From: Paenalcaligenes suwonensis
GTDB taxonomy: Bacteria; Pseudomonadota; Gammaproteobacteria; Burkholderiales; Burkholderiaceae_B
Length of the DNA stretch: 64,000 bases
Assembly (NCBI RefSeq): GCF_011290505.1
Contig: NZ_JAANPV010000007.1
Location: 1 to 64,000 of the forward strand
Reading direction: 5' to 3'
Shown: piece by piece, positions 8,812 to 17,924 of the stretch
Layout of the letters: each line of letters starts with the position of its first letter
Position numbering within the stretch: position 1 is the first letter of the stretch
The notes under the pieces: model-generated
What the model was told of the DNA's origin: nothing
What the model saw: the letters and a program-made list of their open reading frames with translations, nothing else
Database searches by the model: none
Position numbers and translations under genes: made by a program

Positions 8812-9426
8812 ATGGCACTGCATAAAGTGGTTTTGGCATCGAATAATGCCGGTAAATTGCGTGAGTTCTCAGCGATGCTGGAACCCGTTGGCTTGCAGAT
8901 GATTGCTCAAGGTGAACTGGGTGTTCCTGAGGCAGATGAGCCTTTTCATACCTTCGTGGAAAATGCGCTGGCTAAGGCTAGGCATGCAAGTAAGTTAACG
9001 GGGCTACCAGCGTTGGCGGATGACTCGGGGTTATCGGTGCAGGCCTTAAACGGCGCGCCGGGAGTGTACTCGGCACGTTTTGCAAAAATGGCGGGTGGCG
9101 AGAAGTCGGATGCGGCGAATAATGCTCATCTAGTCTCTATGCTGCAAGGTGTGTCGCAGCGTGATGCCCGCTATGTGGCGTTGCTGGTGTTTGTACGTCA
9201 TGCGGAAGATCCCTGTCCTATCATTTGTGAAGGTTTCTGGGAAGGCGAGATCGTGGATCAACCTCAAGGCGAAAACGGCTTTGGATACGACCCACACTTC
9301 TTTTTGCCAGATTTAGGCAAGACAGCCGCCCAACTCAGTGCAACTGAAAAAAACAGTGTGAGCCACCGTGCCATTGCGCTGAAGCAATTGCTGCAACGCC
9401 TACAGCATGAAGGGTGGACGAAGTAA
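8812..9426 (+). CDS. rdgB: dITP/XTP pyrophosphatase (RdgB/HAM1)
   Basis: RdgB hydrolyses non-canonical purine nucleoside triphosphates (dITP, XTP) to monophosphates, keeping them out of DNA. The 204 residues include the substrate-binding start VLASNNAGKLREF, the DDSGL catalytic segment, GVYSARFA and the C-terminal FGYDPHFF and SHRAIAL motifs. It is the middle gene of rph-rdgB-hemW; its stop overlaps the hemW ATG by one base. Confidence 0.95.
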   Translation: MALHKVVLASNNAGKLREFSAMLEPVGLQMIAQGELGVPEADEPFHTFVENALAKARHASKLTGLPALADDSGLSVQALNGAPGVYSARFAKMAGGEKSDAANNAHLVSMLQGVSQRDARYVALLVFVRHAEDPCPIICEGFWEGEIVDQPQGENGFGYDPHFFLPDLGKTAAQLSATEKNSVSHRAIALKQLLQRLQHEGWTK

Positions 9427-10634
9427 TGATCTCCATTCAGCCTTTGCAGCGCGTTCAACCACGCAAAGCGGATGAGTTCAGATTTAGCACGTTGCCACCG
9501 CTTGCGCTGTACGTGCATGTGCCGTGGTGCGTGCGTAAATGCCCGTACTGTGATTTCAATTCGCACAAAGCACCCCAGACGCTGCCTGAAGAACAGTATT
9601 TATCGGCATTGCGCGCAGATTTAGAGCAGGCGTTGCCTTTAATCTGGGGACGTCAGTTGATTTCTGTGTTTATCGGTGGTGGAACCCCTAGTTTGCTGTC
9701 CGAGCAAACGGTAGATGCCATGCTGTCGATGATTAGGGCGTATTTACCATTGTTGCCCGACGCAGAAATTACTTTGGAAGCCAACCCCGGCACGGCAGAG
9801 GCCTCACGCTTTAAAGCCTATGCGCAAAGCGGTGTGAACCGTATCTCGCTAGGTATACAAAGTTTTGATGATGCGGCGTTGAAGGCATTAGGCCGTATTC
9901 ACGATGGTCAGCAAGCACGGCAAGCGATAGAGATGGCGCAGCAGGCCGTAGAGCGTGTCAACTTGGATGTGATGTTTGCTTTACCCGGGCAAACGCCCGA
10001 GCTAGCCATTAAGGATGTACAGCAAGCCCTTAGTTTCGGCACAGAGCATTTATCGCTGTACCACCTGACGCTAGAACCCAATACCGTCTTTGCAAAGTAT
10101 CCGCCAACGCTGCCAGACGAAGATCAAAGTGCGGCAATGCAAGATGCGATGATCCAAACGGTGCAAGAGCACGGTTTTGAGCAATACGAAATCTCTGCCT
10201 ATAGCAAACCTGGTCGTCGTAGCCGACACAATATGAACTATTGGGAGTTCGGGGATTATCTAGGCATAGGCCCTGGGGCGCACAGCAAACTGTCGTTTCC
10301 CGATAGGATTGTGCGTCGTGCCGTGTTACGTAACCCGCAGTCGTGGATGGAAGCGGCCGAAAAACGCGATGGTAGTCACTTAGCCGAAGATGTGAGCGTG
10401 GCTTTTCAGGACGTGCCGTTTGAGTTCATGTTGAATGCGTTACGTTTAAAACAAGGCGTGCCCGTTGGGCTCTACGAAGAGCATACTGGATTGCCACTAA
10501 ACTCTGTGTTGCCGGCGTTGCGTCGCTGTCGCGATAAGGGCTTACTGGCAGACGATCCACTGCGTATTCGTGCCTCAGAAATGGGGTGGCGTTTCCTAAA
10601 TGATCTGCAAGCGGAATTTTTACACGATCAGTAG
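9426..10634 (+). CDS. hemW: Radical SAM haem chaperone HemW
   Basis: This cytosolic radical SAM protein is related to HemN but works as a haem-binding chaperone. The cluster motif CVRKCPYCDF has the CxxxCxxC triad and lacks the fourth Cys of true HemN (CxxCxC), which is the HemW signature. GGGTPS and the LGIQSF block follow. I prefer the ATG at 9426, overlapping the rdgB stop and behind AGGGTGG, giving 402 residues. A GTG at 9414 would add four. It is the last gene of the operon. Confidence 0.92.
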   Translation: MISIQPLQRVQPRKADEFRFSTLPPLALYVHVPWCVRKCPYCDFNSHKAPQTLPEEQYLSALRADLEQALPLIWGRQLISVFIGGGTPSLLSEQTVDAMLSMIRAYLPLLPDAEITLEANPGTAEASRFKAYAQSGVNRISLGIQSFDDAALKALGRIHDGQQARQAIEMAQQAVERVNLDVMFALPGQTPELAIKDVQQALSFGTEHLSLYHLTLEPNTVFAKYPPTLPDEDQSAAMQDAMIQTVQEHGFEQYEISAYSKPGRRSRHNMNYWEFGDYLGIGPGAHSKLSFPDRIVRRAVLRNPQSWMEAAEKRDGSHLAEDVSVAFQDVPFEFMLNALRLKQGVPVGLYEEHTGLPLNSVLPALRRCRDKGLLADDPLRIRASEMGWRFLNDLQAEFLHDQ

Positions 10635-10708
10635 TTGTTTTCCTGTTGTTGTTGCAGGTTTTTTTAACGGCTGCCTAGCCCTTGAATTACAATAAAACAG
10701 GCCCTTTG

Positions 10709-10724
10709 CAGCACGGGCGTGCTG
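10709..10724 (+). promoter_or_regulatory. Small palindrome in the glnA leader region
   Basis: CAGCAC-GGGC-GTGCTG lies about 47 nt before the glnA start. The spacing and the TGCa/gcA core loosely recall NtrC sites upstream of glnA in proteobacteria, but the match to TGCACC-N5-GGTGCA is imperfect. No clear sigma-54 promoter was found. Confidence 0.25.
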
Positions 10725-10770
10725 TAAGGTGGTCTTTATCTCTGCTTTTTAGCCTTATTCTGGAGTCATA

Positions 10771-12183
10771 ATGTCTACCCCCGAAGAGCTGGTCAAACTC
10801 ATTGCTGAACGTAATGTTGCCTTCGTCGACTGCCGTTTCACGGATACGCTGGGCCGTGAACACCACCTGACTGTGCCAGCGCACAGCTTTGATGAAGAGC
10901 GCATAGAAGGGGGGGTAGCGTTCGATGCATCGTCTTTGCCTGGATGGAAAGGAGTGGAATGCTCCGACATGCTGTTGCTGCCAGACGCAAGTTCTGCCCG
11001 CTTAGATCCATTCCGCGAAGAAAGCACGCTGATTATCACGTGTGATGTAGCAGAACCTACCGATTTGAATGGTTACGATCGTGATCCACGTTCGTTGGCC
11101 AAACGCGCTGAAATTTACCTGCAAGCCAGTGGCTTGGGTGATACGGCTTACTTTGGCCCTGAACCAGAATTCTTCGTTTTCGACAACATTCGTTGGGACG
11201 ATCAAATGAACGGCTGCATGGTGGAAATTGGTGCCGAACACGCACCATGGTCTACCTCGGCTGCATTGAATGGTCATAACTTAGGCCACCGCCTGCGCGT
11301 AAAAGGCGGCTATGCGCCAGTACCTCCTGTTGATAGTTTCCACGATCTGCGCTCTGAAATGTGCGTGTTGATGGAGCAGCAGGGTGTGCCAGTTGAAGTG
11401 CACCACCACGAAGTGGGCGGCGGCGGCCAGTTGGAAATTGGTACCCGTTTCTCTACTCTGGTGCAGCGTGCCGACTGGAACCAGATCATGAAGTACACCA
11501 TCATGAACGTGGCACATGTGTACGGTAAAACAGCAACCTTTATGCCTAAGCCTATTTTGGGCGACAACGGTTCGGGTATGCACGTACACCAATCCATCTG
11601 GAAAGATGGCCAAAACCTGTTCGCAGGTAATGGTTACGGTGGTTTGTCTGATATGGCGTTGTTCTACATCGGCGGTATCATCAAGCATGCACGTGCACTG
11701 AACGCGATTACTAACCCAACGACTAACTCTTACAAACGCTTAGTACCTCACTACGAAGCCCCTGTGAAGTTGGCCTATTCGGCACGTAACCGTTCGGCAT
11801 CTATTCGTATTCCTTACGTAAGCAGCCCTAAAGCTCGCCGCGTAGAAGTGCGTTTCCCAGACCCAATGGCTAACCCATATTTGGCATTCTCTGCCATGTT
11901 GATGGCTGGCTTAGACGGTATTCAGAACCGCATTCACCCAGGCGATGCTGCCGACAAAAACTTGTACGACTTGCCACCGGAAGAGGATGCAAAAATCCCA
12001 ACCGTATGTAGTTCGTTGGAACAAGCGTTGGAAGCACTAGATAACGATCGCGAGTTCCTGACTCGTGGTGGCGTGTTCAGCAATGACATGCTGGATGCCT
12101 ACATCGAGTTGAAACAAGCTGAAGTGAACCGCCTGCGCATGACACCTCACCCTGTTGAATTCGATATGTACTACAGCCTATAA
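10771..12183 (+). CDS. glnA: Type I glutamine synthetase
   Basis: This enzyme forms glutamine from glutamate, ammonia and ATP as a cytosolic dodecamer. All 470 residues are present. They include the [10 protein letters not shown] block, the metal and ATP sites ([47 protein letters not shown]) and the adenylylation loop NLYDLPPEE with Tyr399. That makes it a GS-I-beta enzyme controlled by GlnE adenylyltransferase. It is monocistronic with its own strong terminator. No ntrBC genes follow it in this window. Confidence 0.97.
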   Translation: MSTPEELVKLIAERNVAFVDCRFTDTLGREHHLTVPAHSFDEERIEGGVAFDASSLPGWKGVECSDMLLLPDASSARLDPFREESTLIITCDVAEPTDLNGYDRDPRSLAKRAEIYLQASGLGDTAYFGPEPEFFVFDNIRWDDQMNGCMVEIGAEHAPWSTSAALNGHNLGHRLRVKGGYAPVPPVDSFHDLRSEMCVLMEQQGVPVEVHHHEVGGGGQLEIGTRFSTLVQRADWNQIMKYTIMNVAHVYGKTATFMPKPILGDNGSGMHVHQSIWKDGQNLFAGNGYGGLSDMALFYIGGIIKHARALNAITNPTTNSYKRLVPHYEAPVKLAYSARNRSASIRIPYVSSPKARRVEVRFPDPMANPYLAFSAMLMAGLDGIQNRIHPGDAADKNLYDLPPEEDAKIPTVCSSLEQALEALDNDREFLTRGGVFSNDMLDAYIELKQAEVNRLRMTPHPVEFDMYYSL

Positions 12184-12201
12184 GCTTCACTATGGCTACA
12201 T

Positions 12202-12236
12202 AGCCCCTGTCTGCATGGCAGGGGCTTTTTTTCTTT
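12202..12236 (+). terminator. Rho-independent terminator of glnA
   Basis: AGCCCCTG (12202-12209) pairs with CAGGGGCT (12219-12226), followed by an unbroken run of T. It starts 18 nt after the glnA stop and ends just before the Shine-Dalgarno of the next gene. Confidence 0.9.
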
Positions 12237-12253
12237 GTGGGCAGGAGACTTTT

Positions 12254-13153
12254 ATGTTTGACGGGCTGATTTCTTTTCCCTTAACACCGTTACTGAATGA
12301 CAGTGCTATTGATGTTCTTGCTTTTGAGCGTTTGATTCAACGTCAGGTGCAGGCCAAGGTGAGCATGATTGCGGTGCTGGGCTCCACGGGCAGTTATGCC
12401 TACTTAAACAGGGAAGAACGAGCGCAGGTGGTCAAGCATGCGGTGGCGCAGGCAGCCTCGGTGCCCGTGATGGGTGGAATAGGTGCTGTACGCAGCCGTG
12501 ATGTATTACGTCTTTCCGAAGACGCGCAACACGCTGGTGCGAAAGCGGTGTTGCTGGCACCAGTGTCGTATCAAAAACTGCAGCCCGATGAAGTGTATGG
12601 CTTGTTTGAACGGGTGACGCGAGAGCTGTCTGTGCCGTTGTGCGTGTACGATAATCCCGGTACAACGCAGTTTCACTTTAGTGATGAGTTATTAGTCGCC
12701 TTGTCTGCCTTGCCACATGTAGCTTCCATTAAAATCCCTGCCTTAACCGGTACGGTAGAAGAGGCTAGCGCACGTGTGGCCGCACTGAAAGCGCGTTTAC
12801 CTGTTGGGTGCAGTTTAGGTGTGAGCGGGGATCATGCGGCAACCTTAGGGTTGCAAGCTGGCTGCGATGGTTGGTATTCGGTCTTGGGTGGGTTGCTGCC
12901 GCAGTTGTGTAAACGTTTGTTGGTAGAAAGTCAGCAGCCTAGCGATCAGGCAACTGTACTGTTTGCGGCGATGGAGCCCTTGTGGGCGCTGTTCAAACAG
13001 CATGGTAGTGTGCGAGTGGTTGCGGCCGTGGCTGAACTGCTGGGGCTAGCGCAAAGTCCGTGTTTGCCGTTGCCCTTGCATAGCTTACAAGGTGAAGAGC
13101 GAGCAAAAGTAGCGGCGTGGTTGGCCTCGCTACCTGAGGGGTGGGCTAGCTGA
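12254..13153 (+). CDS. DapA-family aldolase/lyase (dihydrodipicolinate synthase-like)
   Basis: This 299-residue TIM-barrel protein belongs to the class I Schiff-base aldolase family (DapA, NanA, KdgD). The start at 12254 follows CAGGAGA; an upstream extension would run through the glnA terminator. The catalytic Tyr (VYDNPGTT) and Schiff-base Lys (ASIKIPAL) are present, and the pyruvate-binding motif appears as GSTGSYAYL. The sequence differs from biosynthetic DapA in the GTTGE-type loop, so it is more likely a catabolic lyase than the lysine-pathway enzyme. Substrate unknown. It stands alone between glnA and the convergent iron transporter genes. Confidence 0.82.
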   Translation: MFDGLISFPLTPLLNDSAIDVLAFERLIQRQVQAKVSMIAVLGSTGSYAYLNREERAQVVKHAVAQAASVPVMGGIGAVRSRDVLRLSEDAQHAGAKAVLLAPVSYQKLQPDEVYGLFERVTRELSVPLCVYDNPGTTQFHFSDELLVALSALPHVASIKIPALTGTVEEASARVAALKARLPVGCSLGVSGDHAATLGLQAGCDGWYSVLGGLLPQLCKRLLVESQQPSDQATVLFAAMEPLWALFKQHGSVRVVAAVAELLGLAQSPCLPLPLHSLQGEERAKVAAWLASLPEGWAS

Positions 13154-13166
13154 TCGTGGTACGCAA

Positions 13167-13955
13167 TTAATCGTCCGAAGGGCTGCCACGCAAGAAGGCT
13201 TGGGCTCGCTGATGCAGCAGCGCTTCGCGACGAATAAACTCCGACACAAAGTTGTTGGCAGGGTTATGGTGCAGGTTGTAAGCGGTATCCCATTGGGCGA
13301 TACGGCCTTCGTGCATGACGCCAATACGGTCCGCAATCGCAAAGGCTTCGGCTTGGTTATGCGTCACTAACAACGCTGTTAAGCCAGCGGTTTTCAGAAT
13401 ATCGCGCACCTCAAAAGCTAAGCGTTCGCGCGTATCAATATCCAGATTAGAAAACGGCTCATCCAATAGCAATAAAGAAGGCTCTGGCGCTAAGGCCCTC
13501 GCCAATGCAACGCGCTGCTGTTGGCCGCCAGATAATTCGTGCGGGTAGCGTTTAGCGTGGGCGGGTAAATCCACCAGTTGCAGCATCTCCTCTACGCGCT
13601 GACGACGGTGGTTTTTCTCGGCTTTACGTAGGCCAAAAGCAATATTTTGCGCCACGGTTAAGTGGGGAAATAGGGCGTAGTCTTGAAACATCATGCCTAC
13701 ATTGCGATGCTCAGGGAGCACGATTTGCTCAGGCGTAGAGAGGCAGGTGTTACCCAAGTGTATGCTGCCCGTCTGCAAAGGCTCAAAGCCGGCTATGCTG
13801 CGTAATACCGTGGTTTTACCGCAGCCGGATGAGCCTAATAAACACCCTATATGTCCTTGGTTTAACGACAAGCTTAAGTCATCAACTACCGTTTTTCTCC
13901 CTTCGGGTGCGGGATAGCTAATGGACAGGTGTTCTAAACGCAGAAAAGCAGTCAT
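13167..13955 (-). CDS. fbpC: Ferric iron ABC transporter, ATP-binding protein
   Basis: This 262-residue ATPase powers the iron transporter encoded with it. Walker A (GSSGCGKTT), Q-loop (FQDYALFPHLTV), signature LSGGQQQR and Walker B (LLLLDEPFSNLD) are all intact, followed by the H-loop (VTHNQAEA). It is shorter than many FbpC/PotA-type ATPases, with only a small C-terminal tail in place of a full regulatory OB domain. It is the last gene of the fbpABC order, 6 nt after the permease gene. Confidence 0.92.
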   Translation of the reverse strand: MTAFLRLEHLSISYPAPEGRKTVVDDLSLSLNQGHIGCLLGSSGCGKTTVLRSIAGFEPLQTGSIHLGNTCLSTPEQIVLPEHRNVGMMFQDYALFPHLTVAQNIAFGLRKAEKNHRRQRVEEMLQLVDLPAHAKRYPHELSGGQQQRVALARALAPEPSLLLLDEPFSNLDIDTRERLAFEVRDILKTAGLTALLVTHNQAEAFAIADRIGVMHEGRIAQWDTAYNLHHNPANNFVSEFIRREALLHQRAQAFLRGSPSDD

Positions 13956-13961
13956 GAGGAA

Positions 13962-15698
13962 TTAATGGTTTTTGAATTGAGTGCGAGCAAGCAAAATCAC
14001 GGGTAGCAAGCCTGCCACCACAATGGCTAATGCCGCAATAGCACCTTCTTCGTATGTGCCGCGGGCTGCTTCAGCATAAAGCCAAGTTGCCAGCGTATCA
14101 AAGTTCATGGGACGTAACAGCAAGGTAGCTGGTAGCTCTTTCATGGCATCCACAAACACCAATAACGCGGCCGCACCAATGGCTGGGCGAAGAAGGGGTA
14201 AGTGCACACGTCGCAAGGTACCGCTGGCGCTTTCGCCTAGCAGTCTAGAGGCTTGCTCTAGCGAAGGCGGAATGCGCGATAGACCTGCTTGCAAGCTTCC
14301 TGATGATATGGCCAGAAAACGAATGCTATAGGCAATGATAAGCGCTCCCATTGAGCCCATCAAAATTAATTGTTGTGGAGCACCCCACAGTTGCCCTATG
14401 CGGTTTAAGAGGCCATCTACAAAGACTAAGGGGCCTAGCAGACCAATGGCGAGTACCGTACCGGGGATGGCATAGCCTATAGACGCCACACCAGCCAAAA
14501 TATTAGGCAATGCACGATGTCCGTGTTGATGGTGATTACCTCGTGCTGACCACGCTAGAATCAGCCCAGCAACAAGGGTGACGGCAGTAGCGATAAGCGC
14601 CAAACTTAAGGTGTTCCACGCGCTGTTTAACAACTGAGCCGATACTGTCCCATTCAGGTTTAGGTATTTAATACTGGCGTTGATTAGGTAGAGGGCGGGG
14701 GCAACAAAGCCTATGACAATAGGTGCCCAGCCCAGCGCACAGGCAATCACCGCTGACAGTCCCTTAAGGGCTTGCGGACGCACAGGGTGCGAGCGTTGGT
14801 TGCTGCTGTAGCGTTGATGGCGGCGTCCCATACGCTCAATCCAAATCAGGCTAACCACCATAACCAGCATGGTCAGTGCTATTTGTGCGGCACCAGCCAG
14901 ATTGGAGCGAGTCACCCATGTGGAGTAGATGGAAACCGTTAGGGTTTGAATACCAAGGAATTCCGATGCGCCAATGTCGTTGAGTGTTTCCAGCAGTGTG
15001 AGGCTTAAGCCTACCGCAATAGCAGGTCTGGCCATGGGCAATGCCACGCGGAAAAACACCGATCGTCGGCTTTCGCCCAAAATACGCGCAGCCTCGATAA
15101 GGCTAGCTGCTTGGGTGGCAAACATGGCTCGGGTGCTCAAATACACGTAGGGGTAGAGCACAAAGCCTAATAAGAAGATAGCGCCTGGTAAGGAGCGCAA
15201 ATCAGGTAAGCGGAACTGCCTAGGGCTGGTATAGCCCAATATGTCACGTATAAAGCCTTGTATAGGCCCTATAGGGTGAAGCAAATCCAGATAGGCAAAC
15301 GCGACTATATAGGTGGGTACGGCCAGTGGCAGTAGTAGGGCCCACGACACCACGCGGCGGCCCGGAAATTCGTAGGCGGTAATTAACCATGCCGCCCCTA
15401 CACCAAGGCAGCCAGCTAAGACGGCAACCCCCGCCAACAACAATACAGTGTTCAGAAATGCGCCGGGTAACACATAGTCGATCAGGTGTACCCAGTGGTC
15501 TACAGCGCCGAATGATTCCCAGAACAACATGCCTACGGGGGCAATCACGATGGCGGCGATAACTAGTGATACCAGTAACCAACCATTTTTCTGGAAAAAC
15601 AGGCGTAGCGGGGAGCGCGACGCAACAACAGGCCATTGCTCTGCAGCAATGGCCTGTTGTGTGTGCTTGAGCTTTGTTGTTTTAGTTGTTGAATCCAA
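13962..15698 (-). CDS. fbpB: Ferric iron ABC transporter, fused permease
   Basis: This 578-residue inner-membrane permease consists of two fused MetI-like domains with about twelve transmembrane segments. The EAA cytoplasmic loops are recognisable in both halves (EAARILGESRRSVFFRVALP and EQASRLLGESASGTLRRVHLP). The only available start is TTG at 15698, overlapping the end of fbpA by 17 nt, because a stop lies three codons upstream in frame. Codons near residues 13-24 form a perfect 16-bp hairpin (separate entry). It belongs to the FbpB/SfuB class. Iron as substrate is supported by the Fur box in front of fbpA. Confidence 0.9.
   Translation of the reverse strand: MDSTTKTTKLKHTQQAIAAEQWPVVASRSPLRLFFQKNGWLLVSLVIAAIVIAPVGMLFWESFGAVDHWVHLIDYVLPGAFLNTVLLLAGVAVLAGCLGVGAAWLITAYEFPGRRVVSWALLLPLAVPTYIVAFAYLDLLHPIGPIQGFIRDILGYTSPRQFRLPDLRSLPGAIFLLGFVLYPYVYLSTRAMFATQAASLIEAARILGESRRSVFFRVALPMARPAIAVGLSLTLLETLNDIGASEFLGIQTLTVSIYSTWVTRSNLAGAAQIALTMLVMVVSLIWIERMGRRHQRYSSNQRSHPVRPQALKGLSAVIACALGWAPIVIGFVAPALYLINASIKYLNLNGTVSAQLLNSAWNTLSLALIATAVTLVAGLILAWSARGNHHQHGHRALPNILAGVASIGYAIPGTVLAIGLLGPLVFVDGLLNRIGQLWGAPQQLILMGSMGALIIAYSIRFLAISSGSLQAGLSRIPPSLEQASRLLGESASGTLRRVHLPLLRPAIGAAALLVFVDAMKELPATLLLRPMNFDTLATWLYAEAARGTYEEGAIAALAIVVAGLLPVILLARTQFKNH
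15625..15660 (-). promoter_or_regulatory. Perfect 16-bp hairpin at the fbpA/fbpB junction
   Basis: ACAACAGGCCATTGCT (15625-15640) and its exact complement (15645-15660) flank a 4-nt loop. It begins 22 nt past the fbpA stop and lies inside the first codons of fbpB. There is no T-tract, so it probably stabilises the fbpA 3' end or limits read-through and translation of fbpB rather than acting as a full terminator. Confidence 0.7.
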
Positions 15699-16719
15699 CT
15701 TTATCTACCAGTTCACTTGCCTCTTTACGGTGCTTAGCGATTTCAGTTAATGGCAGTGGGTCAATGACCAGTTCGCCAAAGCTGGCTACTACTGGATCAA
15801 GTTCTACACCGGCTTTAACGGGGTATTCGTAATTCGCTTTTGCGTAAAGACTTTGTGCAGCATCAGACACCAAGTATTCCAGCAATTTCACAGCGTTGTC
15901 TTTATTGGGAGCATGCTTGGCTACTGCTGCGCCAGAGATATTAACATGAGTACCTTGGCTCTCCGAGTTTGCGAAAGTAGGGCGTATGACTTTAATGGCT
16001 TCACCCCATGCGTAATCATCGGTGCCAGGTGCTGCGTTTTTCATGCGACCTACATAGTAGGCGTTCGCAATACCTACATCACAAATACCACCCAAGATGT
16101 CGCGTGCTACGTCGCGGTCACCGCCAGCGGCTTTACGAGCCAAGTTGTCTTTGACGCCTTGCAACCATGTTTCAGTGGCTTCTAAACCATCGTGCGCAAT
16201 TTTGGCGGCGATCAAAGCGGTGTTGTAAGGGTGTTGGCCGGAACGAATACACACTTTGCCTTTGAACTCTGGGTTAGCAAAGTCTTCATAGGTCAGCGAG
16301 GTGATGTTTTCCATGTCTTTGGCTACATAAGCCACGCGGTCGCGCAATGACAAGGTGAACCATTGATTGTCAGTGCCACGCAAATTGGCAGGAATAGCAG
16401 CTTGCAGCGTGCTGGACTCTACTGGCTGAGTAACGCCAGCCTCTACCAAGTCCAGCAGGTTACCGATGTCTACCGTCATCAACAAGTCAGCAGGGGATTT
16501 ATCGCCCTCGGTACGTACTCGCTCAATTAGGCCGTCTTTAACAAAGACAGTATTGACCTTGATGTTGCTGTCATTCGTGAAGGCCTCGAGGATTGGGAGT
16601 ATCAGTTGTGGCTCACGCGTGGTGTAAAGATTTACTTCTTCAGCCGCATAGGCATTCACTGCCATTGTGCCAAACACCAGACCAGCCAAAATGGAGAGGC
16701 GATTACGTGCAAAACTCAT
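15682..16719 (-). CDS. fbpA: Ferric iron ABC transporter, periplasmic binding protein
   Basis: This 345-residue periplasmic Fe3+-binding protein of the FbpA/FutA class delivers iron to the FbpBC permease. The signal peptide is residues 1-25 (ending AYA). The mature start EEVNLYTTREPQL and the iron-ligand Tyr pair in IANAYYVGRM match the family; further conserved pieces are RVAYVAKD and VRSGQHPYNT-like CIRSGQHPYN. It is the first gene of the operon, preceded by a Fur box about 32 nt upstream of its ATG, so iron repression is expected. Confidence 0.93.
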   Translation of the reverse strand: MSFARNRLSILAGLVFGTMAVNAYAAEEVNLYTTREPQLILPILEAFTNDSNIKVNTVFVKDGLIERVRTEGDKSPADLLMTVDIGNLLDLVEAGVTQPVESSTLQAAIPANLRGTDNQWFTLSLRDRVAYVAKDMENITSLTYEDFANPEFKGKVCIRSGQHPYNTALIAAKIAHDGLEATETWLQGVKDNLARKAAGGDRDVARDILGGICDVGIANAYYVGRMKNAAPGTDDYAWGEAIKVIRPTFANSESQGTHVNISGAAVAKHAPNKDNAVKLLEYLVSDAAQSLYAKANYEYPVKAGVELDPVVASFGELVIDPLPLTEIAKHRKEASELVDKVGFNN

Positions 16720-16750
16720 AGTGAGGCTCCTACTAGTTAGGAATTTTCAT

Positions 16751-16769
16751 CAGAATGACAATCATTATT
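16751..16769 (-). promoter_or_regulatory. Fur box upstream of fbpA
   Basis: CAGAATGACAATCATTATT matches 15 of the 19 positions of the classical Fur box GATAATGATAATCATTATC, including the AATCATTAT half. It lies 32-50 nt before the fbpA ATG, where Fur would block the promoter. Confidence 0.75.
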
Positions 16770-16891
16770 GATAGTCGCGAGAGCACCTTAGCAGACTACG
16801 GGCTGCCTAACAATAGTGTGGAGACGGAGGCTTACAGAATTGACGAAAACTTGACGAACTGGACATGTTTTGAAGGACAAATGTCATCGTC

Positions 16892-16905
16892 TTGATACAG
16901 ATCAG
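16892..16905. promoter_or_regulatory. Possible FNR/Anr site upstream of fpr
   Basis: TTGAT-ACAG-ATCAG matches nine of ten conserved bases of the FNR box TTGAT-N4-ATCAA. It lies about 155 nt upstream of the fpr start and a similar distance from fbpA, so its target is uncertain. Confidence 0.4.
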
Positions 16906-17060
16906 GGAGAGATAAGCTTATATAAGAGATGATAAGTAAACCCAGTTTTGCATAAGGATATCAGGATTTACACTATAAAACGCGCTAAACTGGTGCCGTA
17001 AATACCATTTTCCTGTCCTGCTTAGGCTGGCAGATTCCTTACATACACTGAAACTGATAC

Positions 17061-17837
17061 ATGGCTGCTTTTAATACTGAAAAAGTCCTAAGCGTGCATC
17101 ATTGGAATGACACGCTTTTTTCATTCACTACGACGCGCGACCAGGCACTACGCTTTACCAATGGACACTTTGTCATGATTGGTTTGGAAGTAGAAGGTAA
17201 GCCACTGATGCGTGCTTACAGTATCGCAAGTGCAAACTATGAGGAAAATCTGGAGTTTCTGAGCATTAAAGTGCCAGATGGTCCATTGACTTCGCGCTTG
17301 CAGCATTTGAAAGTGGGTGATTCCGTTCTGGTTAGTCGCAAACCAGTAGGTACGTTGGTGGTTGATGATTTGCGTGATGGTCGTAACTTGTACTTGTTGG
17401 GTACAGGTACCGGTTTAGCGCCGTTCATGAGCATTATCAAAGACCCTGACACCTACGAACGCTTTGAAAAAGTGATTCTGGTGCATGGTGTACGTTTTGT
17501 TAGCGAACTGGCTTACGCTGACTTTATCGAAAAAGAACTACCAGATAACGAGTTCTTCGGCGAGTTGGTGCGCGACAAACTGCTGTACTACCCAACGGTT
17601 ACACGTGAACCTTATCGCAACGAAGGGCGTATCACCTCGGTCATCGAATCAGGCAAGATTTTTGCTGATTTGGGCATAGATGCCTTAGACCCAGAAAAAG
17701 ATAGAGTCATGCTGTGCGGTAGTCCAGCGATGCTGGAAGACTTGAGCAACATGCTTGATGCACGTGGTTTCAAAGTATCTCCCGGCGTAGGTCAGCCCGG
17801 TGATTATGTGATTGAACGAGCGTTTGTAGAGAAGTAA
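17061..17837 (+). CDS. fpr: Ferredoxin--NADP(+) reductase
   Basis: This 258-residue FAD flavoprotein exchanges electrons between NADPH and ferredoxin or flavodoxin, supplying Fe-S assembly and oxidative-stress defence. The FAD motif RAYSIAS, the NADP-binding GTGTGLAPFMS and the CGSPAML block are intact, and the C-terminus VIERAFVEK is typical of the bacterial subclass I enzymes. It is divergent from the iron transporter operon; ridA follows in the same direction. Confidence 0.94.
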   Translation: MAAFNTEKVLSVHHWNDTLFSFTTTRDQALRFTNGHFVMIGLEVEGKPLMRAYSIASANYEENLEFLSIKVPDGPLTSRLQHLKVGDSVLVSRKPVGTLVVDDLRDGRNLYLLGTGTGLAPFMSIIKDPDTYERFEKVILVHGVRFVSELAYADFIEKELPDNEFFGELVRDKLLYYPTVTREPYRNEGRITSVIESGKIFADLGIDALDPEKDRVMLCGSPAMLEDLSNMLDARGFKVSPGVGQPGDYVIERAFVEK

Positions 17838-17924
17838 TACACCGTCTTCGTACGCAAAGGGCTTGTGCAGCCTTTTGCGGCACGATTAGAATGGTGCGGT
17901 TTTCGGCATTTATATAACGTTCTC

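Larger units (their letters stand above)
16720..17060. other. Divergent intergenic region, fbpA / fpr
   Basis: The 341-bp region holds the Fur box at its fbpA side and an FNR-like site at 16892-16905. A TATAAA near 16975 lies before fpr, although its -35 spacing is poor. A repeated TTGACGAA motif occurs near 16841-16860. No ORF or RNA gene is seen. Confidence 0.5.

Noticed and set aside
10709-10724. Strong NtrC/sigma-54 promoter of glnA
   Set aside because: Only an imperfect palindrome is present and no TGGCAC-N5-TTGCA-type promoter was found, so it is listed only as a weak candidate.
11281-11688. Minus-strand 135-codon frame inside glnA
   Set aside because: It is a shadow of glnA with no independent motif or start signal.
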